Shown one piece after another: positions 46,077-57,174 of a DNA stretch of 64,000 nt. This DNA comes from Alcaligenaceae bacterium. GTDB lineage: Bacteria; Pseudomonadota; Gammaproteobacteria; Burkholderiales; Burkholderiaceae_B. The stretch lies in contig JAUNUJ010000002.1 in assembly GCA_030538235.1 (NCBI GenBank), positions 1 to 64,000 of the forward strand, in the 5' to 3' direction. The translations under genes and the position numbers were made by a program. Position 1 is the stretch's first letter, and every line of letters begins with the position of its first letter. The notes under the pieces are model-generated. The model had not been told where the DNA came from. It was given only the letters and a program-made list of their open reading frames with translations, and did no database searches.

Positions 46077-47233
46077 AAAGCACGCTCCTTGGCAATTTTG
46101 TCAAAATAACCGCGCACTACGCCGTGGTAAGTCGGATTATCCAATAAAAAGGCATCATGACCATGAGGCGCGTCGATTTCAGCATAAGTCACCTCATGTT
46201 GATTTTTTAATAAAGCTTGAACTAAATCTCGCGTCATTGACGGTGGGAAACGCCAGTCAGTGGTAAAAGACACCGCGAGGAAACGTGACTGCAAATGCGC
46301 TAGGGCTTTGGCCAGATCACCGTCACCATATCGTCGAGCCGGATCAAAGTAATCCAAAGCACGGGTAATTAATAAATAGGTATTGGCATCAAAGTATTTA
46401 GAGAATTTCTCACCTTGATAACGCAGATAAGACTCAACCTCAAACTCCACGTCAAAACCGTAGTTATAACGACCATCTTCGGCAAAGTTGCGACGCTCAC
46501 GGCCGAATTTCAAGGCCATATCATCATCAGATAAATAGGTGATATGACCCAACATACGTGCCACCGACAAACCGGAACTAGGCACCGTATCATAGGCGTA
46601 GAAATTACCGTGATGAAAATCAGGATCCGTGGTGATGGCGCGACGGGCGACTTCATTGAAGGCGATATTTTGCGCAGACAAACTGGGGGTACTGGCAATC
46701 ACCACACAATGCTCCACCCGCTCCGGCCATTGGATAGCCCAACTTAAGGCCTGCATACCGCCCAGAGAACCACCCATCACAGCGGCAAATTGCTTAATAC
46801 CGAAATAATCCGCTAAACGAGCCTGGGCATTGACCCAGTCCTCCACGGTCACCATCGGGAAAGAGGCCCCCCAGGGTTTATCAGTGCGTGGATTAATACT
46901 CGCAGGCCCGGTTGAGCCGAAGCAAGAACCTAGATTATTAATCCCTATAACGTAGAACTTATTAGTGTCCACCGGCTTACCAGGACCCACCATATTGTCC
47001 CACCAGCCAATGTCCTTAGGATCATCAGCATTAATGCCGGCCACATGATGCGAGGCATTAAGGGCATGACAGATTAAGACAGCATTTGAGCGCTCGTCAT
47101 TTAATTTGCCGTAGGTCTCGACTGCCAAGGTGTACTCGGGCAGGGACTTGCCACTACTTAAAACTAGGGGTTCACTAAAAGAAATATATTCCGGCCGTAC
47201 TGGACCAACTGAAGATTGGGGACTGCTGTTTGA
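46073..47233 (-). CDS. metX: Homoserine O-acyltransferase MetX
   Basis: A 386-residue alpha/beta hydrolase. The nucleophile elbow is [10 protein letters not shown] (about residue 152), with the catalytic Asp/His region [11 protein letters not shown] near the C-terminus. Signatures include [11 protein letters not shown] and [14 protein letters not shown]. It acylates homoserine, the first committed step to methionine. The start at 47233 is preferred because upstream in-frame codons lie in the leader. The 140-base leader holds GC hairpins but no SAM-riboswitch pattern I can recognise. Confidence 0.93.
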   Translation of the reverse strand, partial: SNSSPQSSVGPVRPEYISFSEPLVLSSGKSLPEYTLAVETYGKLNDERSNAVLICHALNASHHVAGINADDPKDIGWWDNMVGPGKPVDTNKFYVIGINNLGSCFGSTGPASINPRTDKPWGASFPMVTVEDWVNAQARLADYFGIKQFAAVMGGSLGGMQALSWAIQWPERVEHCVVIASTPSLSAQNIAFNEVARRAITTDPDFHHGNFYAYDTVPSSGLSVARMLGHITYLSDDDMALKFGRERRNFAEDGRYNYGFDVEFEVESYLRYQGEKFSKYFDANTYLLITRALDYFDPARRYGDGDLAKALAHLQSRFLAVSFTTDWRFPPSMTRDLVQALLKNQHEVTYAEIDAPHGHDAFLLDNPTYHGVVRGYFDKIAKERAL

Positions 47234-47371
47234 CATATAAATTAAAACCTTTTTTAGCGGGATTTTTAGACGCCCGCAAGCAAACAAATCGGCGTCACAA
47301 ATAAAGTATTATGGTCTAGGGTCAAGCAAAATGACCCGAGTTGTCGGGAAAATTACAATTTCCGGATGCAA

Positions 47372-47968
47372 TCAGTCGATTGTAGCACCAATTTTTAGCT
47401 CCTCAAAAAAGCGCTGACTTTGCTTTAGGAAGTTTTTATCGCCTTCGGGGCCTGCCGTATAAAGCTGTACAATTAAACGCCCCTCTTGTAAGACTTTAGC
47501 GCTAGCCACCAGATGCTTACTATCAGCTCCGATAGACACCCTAAACTGCTCACCCAAAGCAGGCAAGTCCTGTTCGTACTCTTCTACAAACTGTGGCGGA
47601 GCAGTCAGCAAGCGTGGATCACGCTTTAAACTCATACTACGAAGCAACTCGTTAACCACAAGCGCCGGGTCCAAGTGCGCCGGCACCAATAAGTAGCTCA
47701 GATTAAAGCTATTTTCTCCCACCGCGGCAAACCATTGCACCATCGTCATGGGCTCTTCGCTCTGCTCATCTAACAATTGATAGGGCCGCTCGAGCATCAT
47801 GGGCTGGTTAGGAAATTGAGCCTCTATGCTGAAGCCCTCCGGGTTCAACTGCAGAACATGCCATGTTTTATCCTGACAAGCAGTCAACAACATAGCTAGA
47901 CACAGTGTCAAAAGCACATAACACGTTTTTAAAAGATTTCTTTTTTGAACGCTATTCACCGGAAGCAC
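47372..47968 (-). CDS. Putative lipoprotein of unknown function
   Basis: A 198-residue protein with a lipoprotein signal: basic N-terminus, hydrophobic stretch and lipobox LLTAC with Cys at about residue 31. The mature part has SIEAQFPNQPMMLERPY and LVVNELLRSM, with no family I recognise. It would be anchored in the inner or outer membrane facing the periplasm. It lies between metX and gshA and is divergent from gshA. Confidence 0.7.
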   Translation of the reverse strand: MLPVNSVQKRNLLKTCYVLLTLCLAMLLTACQDKTWHVLQLNPEGFSIEAQFPNQPMMLERPYQLLDEQSEEPMTMVQWFAAVGENSFNLSYLLVPAHLDPALVVNELLRSMSLKRDPRLLTAPPQFVEEYEQDLPALGEQFRVSIGADSKHLVASAKVLQEGRLIVQLYTAGPEGDKNFLKQSQRFFEELKIGATID

Positions 47969-48119
47969 CCTAGAAGAAAGCTAAAATTATTAGCCTTGGT
48001 AGATTGAATAAAAAACCCACAAGGAGATAAAGAATTACAATGAGTCTAAGCTAATAAGGCTAACATATGCACAAAATACTATTTTATTTTTTGTTTGAAG
48101 AAAATCACAGGATCTAATT

Positions 48120-49691
48120 GTGTCTAAATTTACAACAATAAAAGCGCAGCAGGACTTACTAGCGCATATCGGCAGAGGGATTGAGCGAGAGACGCTTCGT
48201 ATTGATGCCCGTGGCGAATACGCATTGGATTCACACCCAAGAGCGCTGGGCTCCACCTTAACGCACCCCCATATTACGACTGATTACTCCGAAGCGCTGA
48301 TGGAGTTAGTAACTAAGCCCTATCATGAGGTAGGCGCCTTATTTAAAAACCTACAGTATATACACAGTTTTGTATTGCAAAACATTGGCGAGCAATCACT
48401 TTGGATGCAGTCTATACCCTGTGAACTACCACCCGAAGAGCATATTCCGATTGCTTGGTACGGTAACTCCAACGACGGCATGATGAAGTATGTCTATCGT
48501 CGTGGTCTCGCTGAGCGCTATGGCAAGTCCATGCAATGCATTGCCGGTATTCACTATAATTTCTCCTTGCCTGAGGAAATCTGGCAACACCTAGAGCCGA
48601 CAATAGACGATCCTAAAGAGCGCCAATCGGTCGGTTATATGAGCTTAATCCGTAACTTTAAGCGCAAAAGCTGGTTGTTAATGTATTTATTTGGAGCCTC
48701 TCCGATCGTCAACCGTAGTTTTGTCGAGGGCGTCGAGCATGGTTTAGACACCTTTGATAGAGACAGCCTCTATTTACCTTATGCCACCAGCTTGCGCATG
48801 AGTGATTTAGGCTACACCAGTGAGGCACAATCAAATATCCGCACCTGTTATAACCGCGTCGAAAGCTATGTTTCCCTTATTTATAACGCAGTGACACGAC
48901 CTTGGCCGGCCTATGTAGAAATCGGCACGCACCGTGATGGTGAGTGGATTCAACTCAACACCAGCATGCTGCAAATCGAAAACGAATACTACGCCAGTAT
49001 CAGACCCAAACGCACGGCTAAACTCGGTGAGCGTCCAAATAACGCCTTAATTAATCGAGGGGTTCAGTATATCGAGGTGCGCTGCCTGGATATTGACCCC
49101 TTTGAACCCTTAGGCATCAGCCCTGAAAGCGCCTATTTTTTGGATACTTTCCTGCTCTACTGCGCCTCTCAGAACAGTCCCTTGTTTAACGATAAGGATG
49201 ACTGTGAAGAAACCGACAAAAACTTTGCCAACGTAGTGATTGAAGGGCGTAAACCCGGATTGGCGCTAAAGCGCTTAGGTCAATCCATCGATTTAAAAGT
49301 ATGGGGTTTAGAGATTATAGAAAATCTTAGCCCTTATGCCGCGTTACTGGATGAGGTTCACCAGACCGACGCCCATAGTAAATCCCTAGCGACTCAAAAA
49401 GCTAAACTCGAAGATGTTTCACTAACCCCATCTGCGCGTTACTTAAAAGCTGTGTCCGATAGTGGTTTAAGCTTTAATGAATTCACTAAGCAAAATAGCT
49501 TTAAACACTCTGAGGCATTGCGCGATCTCGAACTCCCGTCAGATATTGAAGCGGCCTTTGTTGCCGAATCTGAACGTTCTTTACAAGCACAATTGGAGCG
49601 TGAAAAAAGCGATACCATCAGTTTTGAAGAGTATATGAGACGCTTTGAAAACAGCCTAATGGAGCCGGAGGGAGAACCTGAAGCATTATAA
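48120..49691 (+). CDS. gshA: Glutamate-cysteine ligase
   Basis: A 523-residue enzyme of the proteobacterial GshA type. GIERETLRID (about residues 18-27) and TTDYSEALMELVT are the diagnostic N-terminal motifs, and YVEIGTHRDGEW and NRGVQYIEVRCLDIDPF follow. It makes gamma-glutamylcysteine, first step of glutathione synthesis. GTG start with AGGA upstream. gshB is not in the window. Confidence 0.94.
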   Translation: MSKFTTIKAQQDLLAHIGRGIERETLRIDARGEYALDSHPRALGSTLTHPHITTDYSEALMELVTKPYHEVGALFKNLQYIHSFVLQNIGEQSLWMQSIPCELPPEEHIPIAWYGNSNDGMMKYVYRRGLAERYGKSMQCIAGIHYNFSLPEEIWQHLEPTIDDPKERQSVGYMSLIRNFKRKSWLLMYLFGASPIVNRSFVEGVEHGLDTFDRDSLYLPYATSLRMSDLGYTSEAQSNIRTCYNRVESYVSLIYNAVTRPWPAYVEIGTHRDGEWIQLNTSMLQIENEYYASIRPKRTAKLGERPNNALINRGVQYIEVRCLDIDPFEPLGISPESAYFLDTFLLYCASQNSPLFNDKDDCEETDKNFANVVIEGRKPGLALKRLGQSIDLKVWGLEIIENLSPYAALLDEVHQTDAHSKSLATQKAKLEDVSLTPSARYLKAVSDSGLSFNEFTKQNSFKHSEALRDLELPSDIEAAFVAESERSLQAQLEREKSDTISFEEYMRRFENSLMEPEGEPEAL

Positions 49692-49739
49692 ATCGCTTCT
49701 ATGAACCTATTTGTTCCATACTAAAGATACGCTTAACTC

Positions 49740-50708
49740 ATGAAAAAATCTTGGCTCTTTATACTAGTACTACTTATCGCCGCCGGTGGCGGTGCCTATT
49801 ATTACAACCAACAACAATTGGATCGCGAGCCTGAGGGCCTTGCTCGCTCCAATGGCCGTCTACAACTAGAACGTGTCGATGTGGCCGGGCTGTTTGCCGG
49901 TCGCGTAGAAAATGTCTATGTGCGAGAAGGCGATAAAGTACAAAAAGACGCTGAACTCGTGAGCCTTTCTTCCGATCAATACGATAGCCAACTTGATGCT
50001 GCCATTGCCCAACGCACCCAGGCAGAAAAGGCCGTAGCCCAAGCCGAAGCAGAGATTAAGGCACGGCAGGAACAATTACGTCTGGCCCAGGTAGAATTAT
50101 CTAATGCCAACACCTTACGGCGCGATCGTTTGATTTCTGCAACCGAATTAAATAAACGACAAATTGCCGTGAGCGCGCAGCAGGCCGCGGTTGAGGCAGC
50201 CGAAGCCGGTAAAGCTCAAGCCGAAGCAGCGGTTATGCAAGCACAAGCACAAATTGATGCTTCCAGAGCCACCACTCGTGACTTAGTGATCAAAGCGCCG
50301 ATAGATGGTACCGTCGAATACCGCTTTGCTCACCCGGGCAATGTCGTTGCTGCCGGCCATCCGGTGGTCAGCCTACTGGATCCAAGTGATACTCGTATGT
50401 TCATCTATTTACCGACAGAAGTCATCGGGCAAATCACCTTAGGTGAGGAAGCTCGCTTGCAGTTGGATGGTCAACACTATATCTGGCCGGCTTATATCAG
50501 CTTTATTTCCGCACAAGCGCAATTCACTCCAAAAACCGTTGAGACAACCGAAGAGCGACAGAAACTCATGTACCGCGTTGAATTGCGAATCCCGTCAGAA
50601 ACAGCAATTGCTCACCAAGATTATTTAAAAAGCGGCCTGACCGGTATGGGCTATGTAAAAACCGGCGCAGAACATTGGCCTACCGAGCTTGAGGTGACAC
50701 TACCTTAA
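49740..50708 (+). CDS. HlyD-type periplasmic adaptor (YhiI-like)
   Basis: A 322-residue membrane fusion protein. One N-terminal membrane anchor (residues 5-21) is followed by a lipoyl-like half motif with AGRVENVYVREGDKV, a long Ala/Gln/Glu coiled-coil hairpin (about 75-180), and IKAPIDGTVEYRFAHPGNVV as the second half. It links the inner-membrane ABC complex to the outer-membrane factor. It heads a four-gene operon with an RbbA-like ABC protein, a YhhJ-like permease and an OMF. Confidence 0.88.
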   Translation: MKKSWLFILVLLIAAGGGAYYYNQQQLDREPEGLARSNGRLQLERVDVAGLFAGRVENVYVREGDKVQKDAELVSLSSDQYDSQLDAAIAQRTQAEKAVAQAEAEIKARQEQLRLAQVELSNANTLRRDRLISATELNKRQIAVSAQQAAVEAAEAGKAQAEAAVMQAQAQIDASRATTRDLVIKAPIDGTVEYRFAHPGNVVAAGHPVVSLLDPSDTRMFIYLPTEVIGQITLGEEARLQLDGQHYIWPAYISFISAQAQFTPKTVETTEERQKLMYRVELRIPSETAIAHQDYLKSGLTGMGYVKTGAEHWPTELEVTLP

Positions 50709-50739
50709 GCCATCTCAACTATGTCAGCACATTAACAGC

Positions 50740-53574
50740 ATGTTTAATCCAACCGACTCCTCGAATGACAGACAGTTTGCCGTTGAGGTTGAGGGTGTCA
50801 ATCATCACTATGGCAAAACTCACGCCTTAAAAAATGTCAGTCTCAAAATTGAGCGCGGTCAGACGGTCGGTTTGATCGGTCCTGACGGCGTCGGCAAGTC
50901 CACCTTGCTCTCATTGATTGCCGGGGTTAAGGTGCTACAAAGCGGTCACATAACAGTCTTAAGCAATGATGTCGCGAAACGCCGCGAACGTGAAGACAAT
51001 GCCTATAAAGTTGCCTTTATGCCCCAAGGTTTGGGCAAGAACCTCTACCCCACCCTCAGCATCAAAGAAAATATCGAATTCCATGCCAATTTATACGGTT
51101 TGGGTCGCCGCGAACGCGAAGAAAAAATTGCTCGCCTTCTTAAAGCAACCGCCCTCGATCCCTTCCCGGACCGGCCGGCCGGCAAACTATCCGGCGGCAT
51201 GAAACAAAAGCTAAGTCTTTGTTGTGCACTCATTAATGATCCGGAATTATTAATTCTGGATGAACCCACCACCGGCGTGGATCCCTTGTCTCGCCGCCAG
51301 TTTTGGGATTTAGTTGAAGAATTGCGGACAGAATTCGAGGGTATGACGGTGATCGTCTCCACCGCTTACATTGAAGAAGCCGAGCAGTTTGACTATTTGC
51401 TCGCCATGAATGCCGGTGAGCTGTTGGCAGCCGATCCTACCACCAAGGTACTCAAAGACACTAACAGCAAAACACTGGAAGAAGCCTACGTAAGACTGCT
51501 ACCCAAGCGCGATCATTATTTTGATTTTGACAATATCCCACCCTTTGAACCCATTCCTAATGAAGCACCTGCCATCAAAGCTGAAAATCTAAGTAAGAAA
51601 TTCGGTAATTTCACAGCGGTTGACAATGTTAGTTTTGAAATCCCGCGTGGCGAAATTTTCGGCTTCTTGGGCTCCAATGGTTGCGGTAAATCCACCACCA
51701 TGAAGATGTTGACCGGACTCCTAGAGCCAAGCTCGGGTAGTGCGGAGTTACTGGGTCAAGCGACCGATGCCAACGACATCAAAACTCGTTTGCGCGTGGG
51801 CTACATGTCACAAAGTTTTTCTTTATATGAAGAGCTAAGCGTAAGAGCTAATCTAGAATTACACGCTAAGCTCTACCAATTAGGTGACAAAGCCGGCGAT
51901 GACGCGGTCGAAGAATCACTTCAAAAGTTCAAGATTAAAGAATATGAAGATGAATTACCACCCGCGCTGTCTTTGGGCTTAAGGCAACGCCTGCAACTGG
52001 CCGCCGCTTGTCTACATAAGCCCGAGGTATTGATTCTGGATGAGCCGACCTCCGGCGTCGATCCGGCGGCACGCGATATGTTCTGGGATTATTTAATCAA
52101 TCTCTCGCGCCATGACAGAATTACCATTTTTGTCTCCACTCACTTTATGAATGAAGCGGGATGGTGCGACCGCATCTCCTTTATGCACCAAGGCAAGGTG
52201 CTGGCGCAGGATAAACCGCAGGAACTGGTTAAGGCGCAAAATGCGGCCAATCTGGAAGAGGCTTTTATTGCCTATTTGGAACAAGCCGAGGCCGAGGATA
52301 ACGCTGACACTGAAGCAAGCAGAAGAGAGCTTGACATCGAGCGTCCCACCAGCGAATCTGCAGACCCCACAAACTCCGAAGACGCAAGCACAAACATAGA
52401 CATAAGCAACGCCAGCTCAAGCAACAAACGTCGTGAAGCAAACAAGCACTCAGCTAATTCTTTAAACAATATTCTGGCCTTTGCAGCGCGCGAAAACAAG
52501 GAATTACTGCGCGATCCGGTACGCCTAGTTTTTGTTCTTTTCGGACCGGTTATCTTAGTCTTTTTCTCCGCTCTGGGCATTACCTTTGATGTACGCAATA
52601 TCGGCTATGCCATTTATGACCAAGACCAAAGCCAAATCAGTCGCGAACTGACCTCTCAATTCAGTAGCTCGCCTTACTTCAAAGAACTTGCTATTTTGCA
52701 CAGTGATGAGGATTTCGAACAGATAATAAAAACTGGTAAAATCCGCTTAGTGGTTGAAATACCGCCGGATTTTGGTCGTCAATTACTGCTGCAACGTAAG
52801 CCGGAACTGTCTTTTTACGTTGATGGCTCCATGCCCTTTACGGGGGAAAACATTAAGGGCTATATCCTCGGTATCATGACCGAGTATAGTCAAGATCTGG
52901 CCCAAAGAAAAGGCTATGGGCCGGGACCTGCCGGTCAATTGCAAACTCGCTTTGTCTACAACCAGGACTTTAACAGCATCAGCTCAATCACCCCCGGCAT
53001 GATGATGATGGCAATGGTTTTAATTCCGGCCATGATGACGGCGCTAGGCGTAGTCCGTGAGCGTGAAATTGGTTCAATCATGAACTTATACGGCTCACCG
53101 GCCACCGTGATGCAATTTTTGATTGGTAAGCAAATTCCATATATCTTTATGGCGCTGCTAAGCTTCTATATTTTGACCCTAATCTCGGTCTTAATATTGC
53201 AAGTGCCGGTGACAGGATCCTTTAGCGCTCTCTTTTTTGGTGCCTTTTGTATTGCTTGGGCTGCCACATCACTGGGTTTGTTGGTGTCATGTTTTGCGAC
53301 TTCTCAAGTGGCGGCTATTTTCGGTTCCGCTATTTTGGCCATGATCCCCTCCTTGAACTTCTCGGGCTTACTAACCCCGGTATCCTCTCTGGAAGGGGCA
53401 AATGCTCTGATTTCACAATTCTTTCCTAGCTCTTGGTTCCATAAAATCGTGATCGGCGCTTTTGCCAAAGGCCTTTCTTGGACCGACTTCATAAATTACT
53501 ATGTGATCCTGGCTGCTTTTGCCATTAGCTATTTATTATTAGCTAATATCTTTTTAAAAAAGCAGGAGACATAA
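50740..53574 (+). CDS. ABC transporter with two fused ATPases and a permease domain (RbbA-like)
   Basis: A 944-residue protein. ATPase 1 (about 7-245) has Walker A GPDGVGKST, signature LSGGMKQKL and Walker B LLILDEPTTG. ATPase 2 (about 270-505) has GSNGCGKST, Walker B VLILDEPTSG, but the signature region reads LSLGLRQRL, lacking the second Gly-Gly. A polar Ser/Asn/Glu linker (515-575) leads into an ABC-2 permease half with about six membrane segments and a large periplasmic loop. E. coli RbbA has this architecture and is also described as ribosome-associated; in this operon an export role is likely. Confidence 0.88.
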   Translation: MFNPTDSSNDRQFAVEVEGVNHHYGKTHALKNVSLKIERGQTVGLIGPDGVGKSTLLSLIAGVKVLQSGHITVLSNDVAKRREREDNAYKVAFMPQGLGKNLYPTLSIKENIEFHANLYGLGRREREEKIARLLKATALDPFPDRPAGKLSGGMKQKLSLCCALINDPELLILDEPTTGVDPLSRRQFWDLVEELRTEFEGMTVIVSTAYIEEAEQFDYLLAMNAGELLAADPTTKVLKDTNSKTLEEAYVRLLPKRDHYFDFDNIPPFEPIPNEAPAIKAENLSKKFGNFTAVDNVSFEIPRGEIFGFLGSNGCGKSTTMKMLTGLLEPSSGSAELLGQATDANDIKTRLRVGYMSQSFSLYEELSVRANLELHAKLYQLGDKAGDDAVEESLQKFKIKEYEDELPPALSLGLRQRLQLAAACLHKPEVLILDEPTSGVDPAARDMFWDYLINLSRHDRITIFVSTHFMNEAGWCDRISFMHQGKVLAQDKPQELVKAQNAANLEEAFIAYLEQAEAEDNADTEASRRELDIERPTSESADPTNSEDASTNIDISNASSSNKRREANKHSANSLNNILAFAARENKELLRDPVRLVFVLFGPVILVFFSALGITFDVRNIGYAIYDQDQSQISRELTSQFSSSPYFKELAILHSDEDFEQIIKTGKIRLVVEIPPDFGRQLLLQRKPELSFYVDGSMPFTGENIKGYILGIMTEYSQDLAQRKGYGPGPAGQLQTRFVYNQDFNSISSITPGMMMMAMVLIPAMMTALGVVREREIGSIMNLYGSPATVMQFLIGKQIPYIFMALLSFYILTLISVLILQVPVTGSFSALFFGAFCIAWAATSLGLLVSCFATSQVAAIFGSAILAMIPSLNFSGLLTPVSSLEGANALISQFFPSSWFHKIVIGAFAKGLSWTDFINYYVILAAFAISYLLLANIFLKKQET

Positions 53575-53578
53575 CGCC

Positions 53579-54706
53579 ATGTGGATTACTCTCAAAAACA
53601 TCTGGTACCTCTGCTTAAAAGAATTTAAAAGCGTGCTCAGCGATTATGTCTTGATGGGCTTAATTGTGGTGATGTTTTCAGTGGCCACTTATTCGGTTTC
53701 CAAAGGCATGGCCGTTGAAGTAAAAAATGGCTCTGTGGCTGTGATTAACGAAGACCAGTCTGCTTTATCTTGGCGTATTATTGACGCCTTAAAAGCCCCC
53801 CATTTTCAAAAACCTGTGCTGATTAATCACGACGAAATTAACGAACTTATGGACCGCGGTCAATATACCTTTGTACTGGTAATTCCCAAGGATTATGAAA
53901 AAGACCTGCTTCAGCGATATGCTCCGGACTTACAATTACTTATTGATGCCACTGCGGTAAGCCAATCAGGGCTTGGCGCTTCCTTTATACAGCAAGTGGT
54001 GGTTGCAGAAACCGCGGCTTATTTTTTAAAAGAAAACCCCTTGGCTGACTTGCCAATGAATATGGTCACCAAGGTCTTATTTAATCCTAATGCCGATTAC
54101 ACCTGGTTTGCCGGCCCCATGCAAATCGTCTCTAATGCTGCCTTACTGGCCATGCTATTAGTCGGTGCAGCCATTATCCGAGAAAAAGAACGCGGTACCA
54201 TTGAGCATTTACTAGTGATGCCGGTACGAGCCTTTGAAATCGCTCTTGCAAAAGTCATCAGCAACGCCATGGTGATTACCGTGGCCTCCATCGTCTCGCT
54301 GTACTTAGTCATTCACCTCTGGCTAGGCGTCCCCCTCGTCGGCTCAGTGCCTTTGTTTATACTGAGTCTAATTATTTTCTTATTTGCGGTCGGTTCTTTG
54401 GGTATATTATTAAGCACCTTTGCGCCGACGATGCCGCAATTCGGCTTGTTAGTGATACCGGTGTATATGATTATGCGCTTATTATCCGGCGGTGAGTCAC
54501 CCCGAGAAGGGATGCCGGATTGGGTGCAATTTATGACCTCATTTTCCCCACAAACACAATTTGTGCAGACCACTCAAAACCTTTTGACTCGCCAAGCAGG
54601 TTTGGAAACCATCTGGCCAAATCTTATTTATATGAGTATTATGGCCATTGTATTTTTTGCCTTAGCCCTCTCGCGTTTCAAAAAAATGCTGGCTAATCAA
54701 GGTTAA
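53579..54706 (+). CDS. ABC-2 type permease (YhhJ-like)
   Basis: A 375-residue permease with one N-terminal membrane segment, a large periplasmic domain (about 50-180) and five or six C-terminal segments. The ABC-2 motif is IREKERGTIEHLLVMPV. It begins 4 bases after the RbbA-like gene and probably pairs with that protein's permease half to form the channel. Substrate unknown. Confidence 0.87.
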   Translation: MWITLKNIWYLCLKEFKSVLSDYVLMGLIVVMFSVATYSVSKGMAVEVKNGSVAVINEDQSALSWRIIDALKAPHFQKPVLINHDEINELMDRGQYTFVLVIPKDYEKDLLQRYAPDLQLLIDATAVSQSGLGASFIQQVVVAETAAYFLKENPLADLPMNMVTKVLFNPNADYTWFAGPMQIVSNAALLAMLLVGAAIIREKERGTIEHLLVMPVRAFEIALAKVISNAMVITVASIVSLYLVIHLWLGVPLVGSVPLFILSLIIFLFAVGSLGILLSTFAPTMPQFGLLVIPVYMIMRLLSGGESPREGMPDWVQFMTSFSPQTQFVQTTQNLLTRQAGLETIWPNLIYMSIMAIVFFALALSRFKKMLANQG

Positions 54707-54713
54707 GCACGCC

Positions 54714-56243
54714 ATGAATTACTTTAATTTCAAACTTTCCACTATCCTCCTCAGCAGCGCTCTACTCGTGGCCTGCTCTGGCACGCAGATGAATCTACAA
54801 AGCGAGGTCGAGTTACCGGTCGCTTTTGAACAGTATCAAGGCGATGCGCTAGTTGAACTGGATCGTTGGTGGTTAAGCTGGAACGATCCGGAATTGACCC
54901 GTTTAATTGACATGGCGCTAAGCAATAACAAAGAACTGGCAGCGACTAGGGCGCGACTGGAAGAAGCCAGAGCGATGGCGCGTGCGGCCAGAGCCAATAT
55001 GGGTCCGGAAGTCGGTGCCTCGGCAAATGCCATGGGTATGAACACACGCCTACGCAACCCCGTAGATGACAGGATGCGCAATGTCCTCGGCGCCATGGGG
55101 AGTGATTTAGGTGATAAGTACCTAACAGCGGATGGTATGGGTTTAAGCGGCGGTATTGCGGCTAGTTGGGAGCCTGATTTTTTTGGTCATAAACAAGCCG
55201 ATGTTGATGCCGCCACCCAAGGTGCCATCGCCCGAGCCGAACAATGGCATGCCGCGCAAATGCTTTTAAGCACTGATATTGCCGATTACTACAGTCAATG
55301 GCTGTATTTTGGTGAGAAACAAGCTCTCACCGCACAACAAATTCAACATTTGCAAGACCTACTACGGTATGCCAATGGCCGCTTTAATGCCGGCCAAGCA
55401 ACGGCCTATGATGTGCTGAAGATTGAAACACAAATTCAGGCAGCCACCGCCGCTCGAGTTATGTTGGAAGCGCAAAAGGCCAATGCAGAACGTCGTCTTG
55501 CTGTTCTCACTGCTCAGGTTCCGCAGCACTTTAAACTAAGCCCCAGCAAACGCCGCTTAGCGAATCAGACTCCGCCCATGCCAAGAGGTCAGACACCGGC
55601 TAACGTTTTAAATCGTCGACCGGATATACGCGCCAATCAAGCATTGGTTTATGCCGCATCAGCACAATTAGCCAGTGCCCGAGCCGACTTATTGCCACGT
55701 TTTAAAATTAACTTTTTAGGCCAAGGTGGCGTTGTCAGTCTCGATAGCGATATGCCTAATATGGGAGGCCTGTCCAACTTGATCAGCGTGGGTGTGCAAT
55801 TGCCGATATTTACCGCCGGTCGTATCCAAGCCAATATCGACAGCAAAGACGCCAAGCTCCAAGCCGCTTTGTTGGACTACGATCACTCTGTACTTTCTGC
55901 CTTGGCTGATGTAGACAGCGCCTACCAAGCGCAATATCACTTAAGAGCTCAAGAAAATCAATTTCAACAAGCCCTTAACAGCTCACGTCAGCAAGTCGGG
56001 GCGTCTGAAAAACTCTTTAAATATGGTGAGGCCACGCTCGATCGCACACTGGAAGCGCGTCTGCAACTGAATGAATTGCAAACTCAACTTTTGGATCTGA
56101 ATTTGGCCAAAAGTCAGGCCATGCTGAATTTATATAAGGCGCTCGGAGGGGGTTGGCAAGCCGATGAAACAAAGGCCCAAACCGAGTCCGGACTGCTCAA
56201 CGACGGTGCCTTTACGCCAACCACCAGAAGCACTGATAGTTAG
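54714..56243 (+). CDS. Outer-membrane efflux lipoprotein (NodT/OprM family)
   Basis: A 509-residue TolC-like factor. It has a lipobox LLVAC (Cys at about residue 21), [15 protein letters not shown] as in NodT proteins, and two long coiled-coil repeats, with [28 protein letters not shown] (short form RRPDIR) marking the second. Three such chains form an outer-membrane channel for the upstream ABC pump. It starts 7 bases after the permease gene. Its last 4 bases overlap the end of rppH, which runs convergently. Confidence 0.9.
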   Translation: MNYFNFKLSTILLSSALLVACSGTQMNLQSEVELPVAFEQYQGDALVELDRWWLSWNDPELTRLIDMALSNNKELAATRARLEEARAMARAARANMGPEVGASANAMGMNTRLRNPVDDRMRNVLGAMGSDLGDKYLTADGMGLSGGIAASWEPDFFGHKQADVDAATQGAIARAEQWHAAQMLLSTDIADYYSQWLYFGEKQALTAQQIQHLQDLLRYANGRFNAGQATAYDVLKIETQIQAATAARVMLEAQKANAERRLAVLTAQVPQHFKLSPSKRRLANQTPPMPRGQTPANVLNRRPDIRANQALVYAASAQLASARADLLPRFKINFLGQGGVVSLDSDMPNMGGLSNLISVGVQLPIFTAGRIQANIDSKDAKLQAALLDYDHSVLSALADVDSAYQAQYHLRAQENQFQQALNSSRQQVGASEKLFKYGEATLDRTLEARLQLNELQTQLLDLNLAKSQAMLNLYKALGGGWQADETKAQTESGLLNDGAFTPTTRSTDS

Positions 56244-56938
56244 TCAGAGGCCTTATTTTTATCTGAACGCGCCTGATTTCGTCGTCGTAAATAGTTTTGA
56301 TTGCGTCTGCTACTTTTAGAGGCGGTCTTTTTAGAGGCGCGCTGAGTTTTTTGCGCTTGGCCTTGATTCTGCTCAGCACTACTTAGCCGAAGTTCAACTT
56401 TTGTGGTGGTGACACTCACTGAACTCAGCCTATAGTGAAAACTGCGAGGCCTGCGACGAACCATATCCTGCGGTAAAAGAGGCACGAGCTCATCCAATGC
56501 ATCACGATAAACCGTACGTTTGAACTCGATCACTGCCTCTAGCGGCACCCAGAACGGATGCCACATCCATGCATCAAACTCCGGCGTCGCACTGGTTCTA
56601 AGATTAATGTACGACTCACGAGCAACTAAGCGCAGCAAAAACCAAATCTGTTTTTGTCCCTTATAAATTCCTTTTGAGTCCCGACGAATAAAATGGTCGG
56701 GCACGTTATATCGTAACCAAGTACGCGTACGCCCTAAAATCTTTACATGCTCAGGTTTTAAGCCGATTTCCTCATAAAGCTCACGATACATTGCTTTAGT
56801 GGGACTTTCACCATGTTGAATGCCACCCTGAGGAAATTGCCAAGATTTTTCTCTTATTCGCTTGGCCCAAAAAACCTCATTATTTTGGTTGAGTAAAATA
56901 ATCCCAACATTAGGGCGGTAACCTTCGCGATCTAGCAT
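56240..56938 (-). CDS. rppH: RNA pyrophosphohydrolase RppH
   Basis: A 232-residue Nudix enzyme. [12 protein letters not shown] opens the domain, and the Nudix box [23 protein letters not shown] (key residues REL-EE) is complete. It removes pyrophosphate from RNA 5' ends and starts mRNA decay. The core matches E. coli RppH (about 176 residues); the last 60 residues are a basic, Arg/Lys/Gln-rich extension common in betaproteobacteria, likely binding RNA. Divergent from proS. Confidence 0.92.
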   Translation of the reverse strand: MLDREGYRPNVGIILLNQNNEVFWAKRIREKSWQFPQGGIQHGESPTKAMYRELYEEIGLKPEHVKILGRTRTWLRYNVPDHFIRRDSKGIYKGQKQIWFLLRLVARESYINLRTSATPEFDAWMWHPFWVPLEAVIEFKRTVYRDALDELVPLLPQDMVRRRPRSFHYRLSSVSVTTTKVELRLSSAEQNQGQAQKTQRASKKTASKSSRRNQNYLRRRNQARSDKNKASD

Positions 56939-57174
56939 GAGGTTCCACCTATAATAAATTTACTAACCCTAAATTATACGGTTCTTTTACAAAAGGTCTT
57001 AAAAACTGCCATAAAAGAGAAATTTAAAGCATCTTAACTTTCTCTTAGCGGCGCGTTAAGGCGCTATCTTTTTTTAGATTCTGACCCCCACTAACGCACT
57101 CGCGGCTTGATTATAAATACAATGTAAAATTCGGTCTAAACTACTGATCTAAGGCAATTAATCAAAAATTATCT

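Noticed and set aside
47234-47371. SAM riboswitch before metX
   Set aside because: Hairpins are present, but I could not match the conserved elements of known SAM riboswitch classes.
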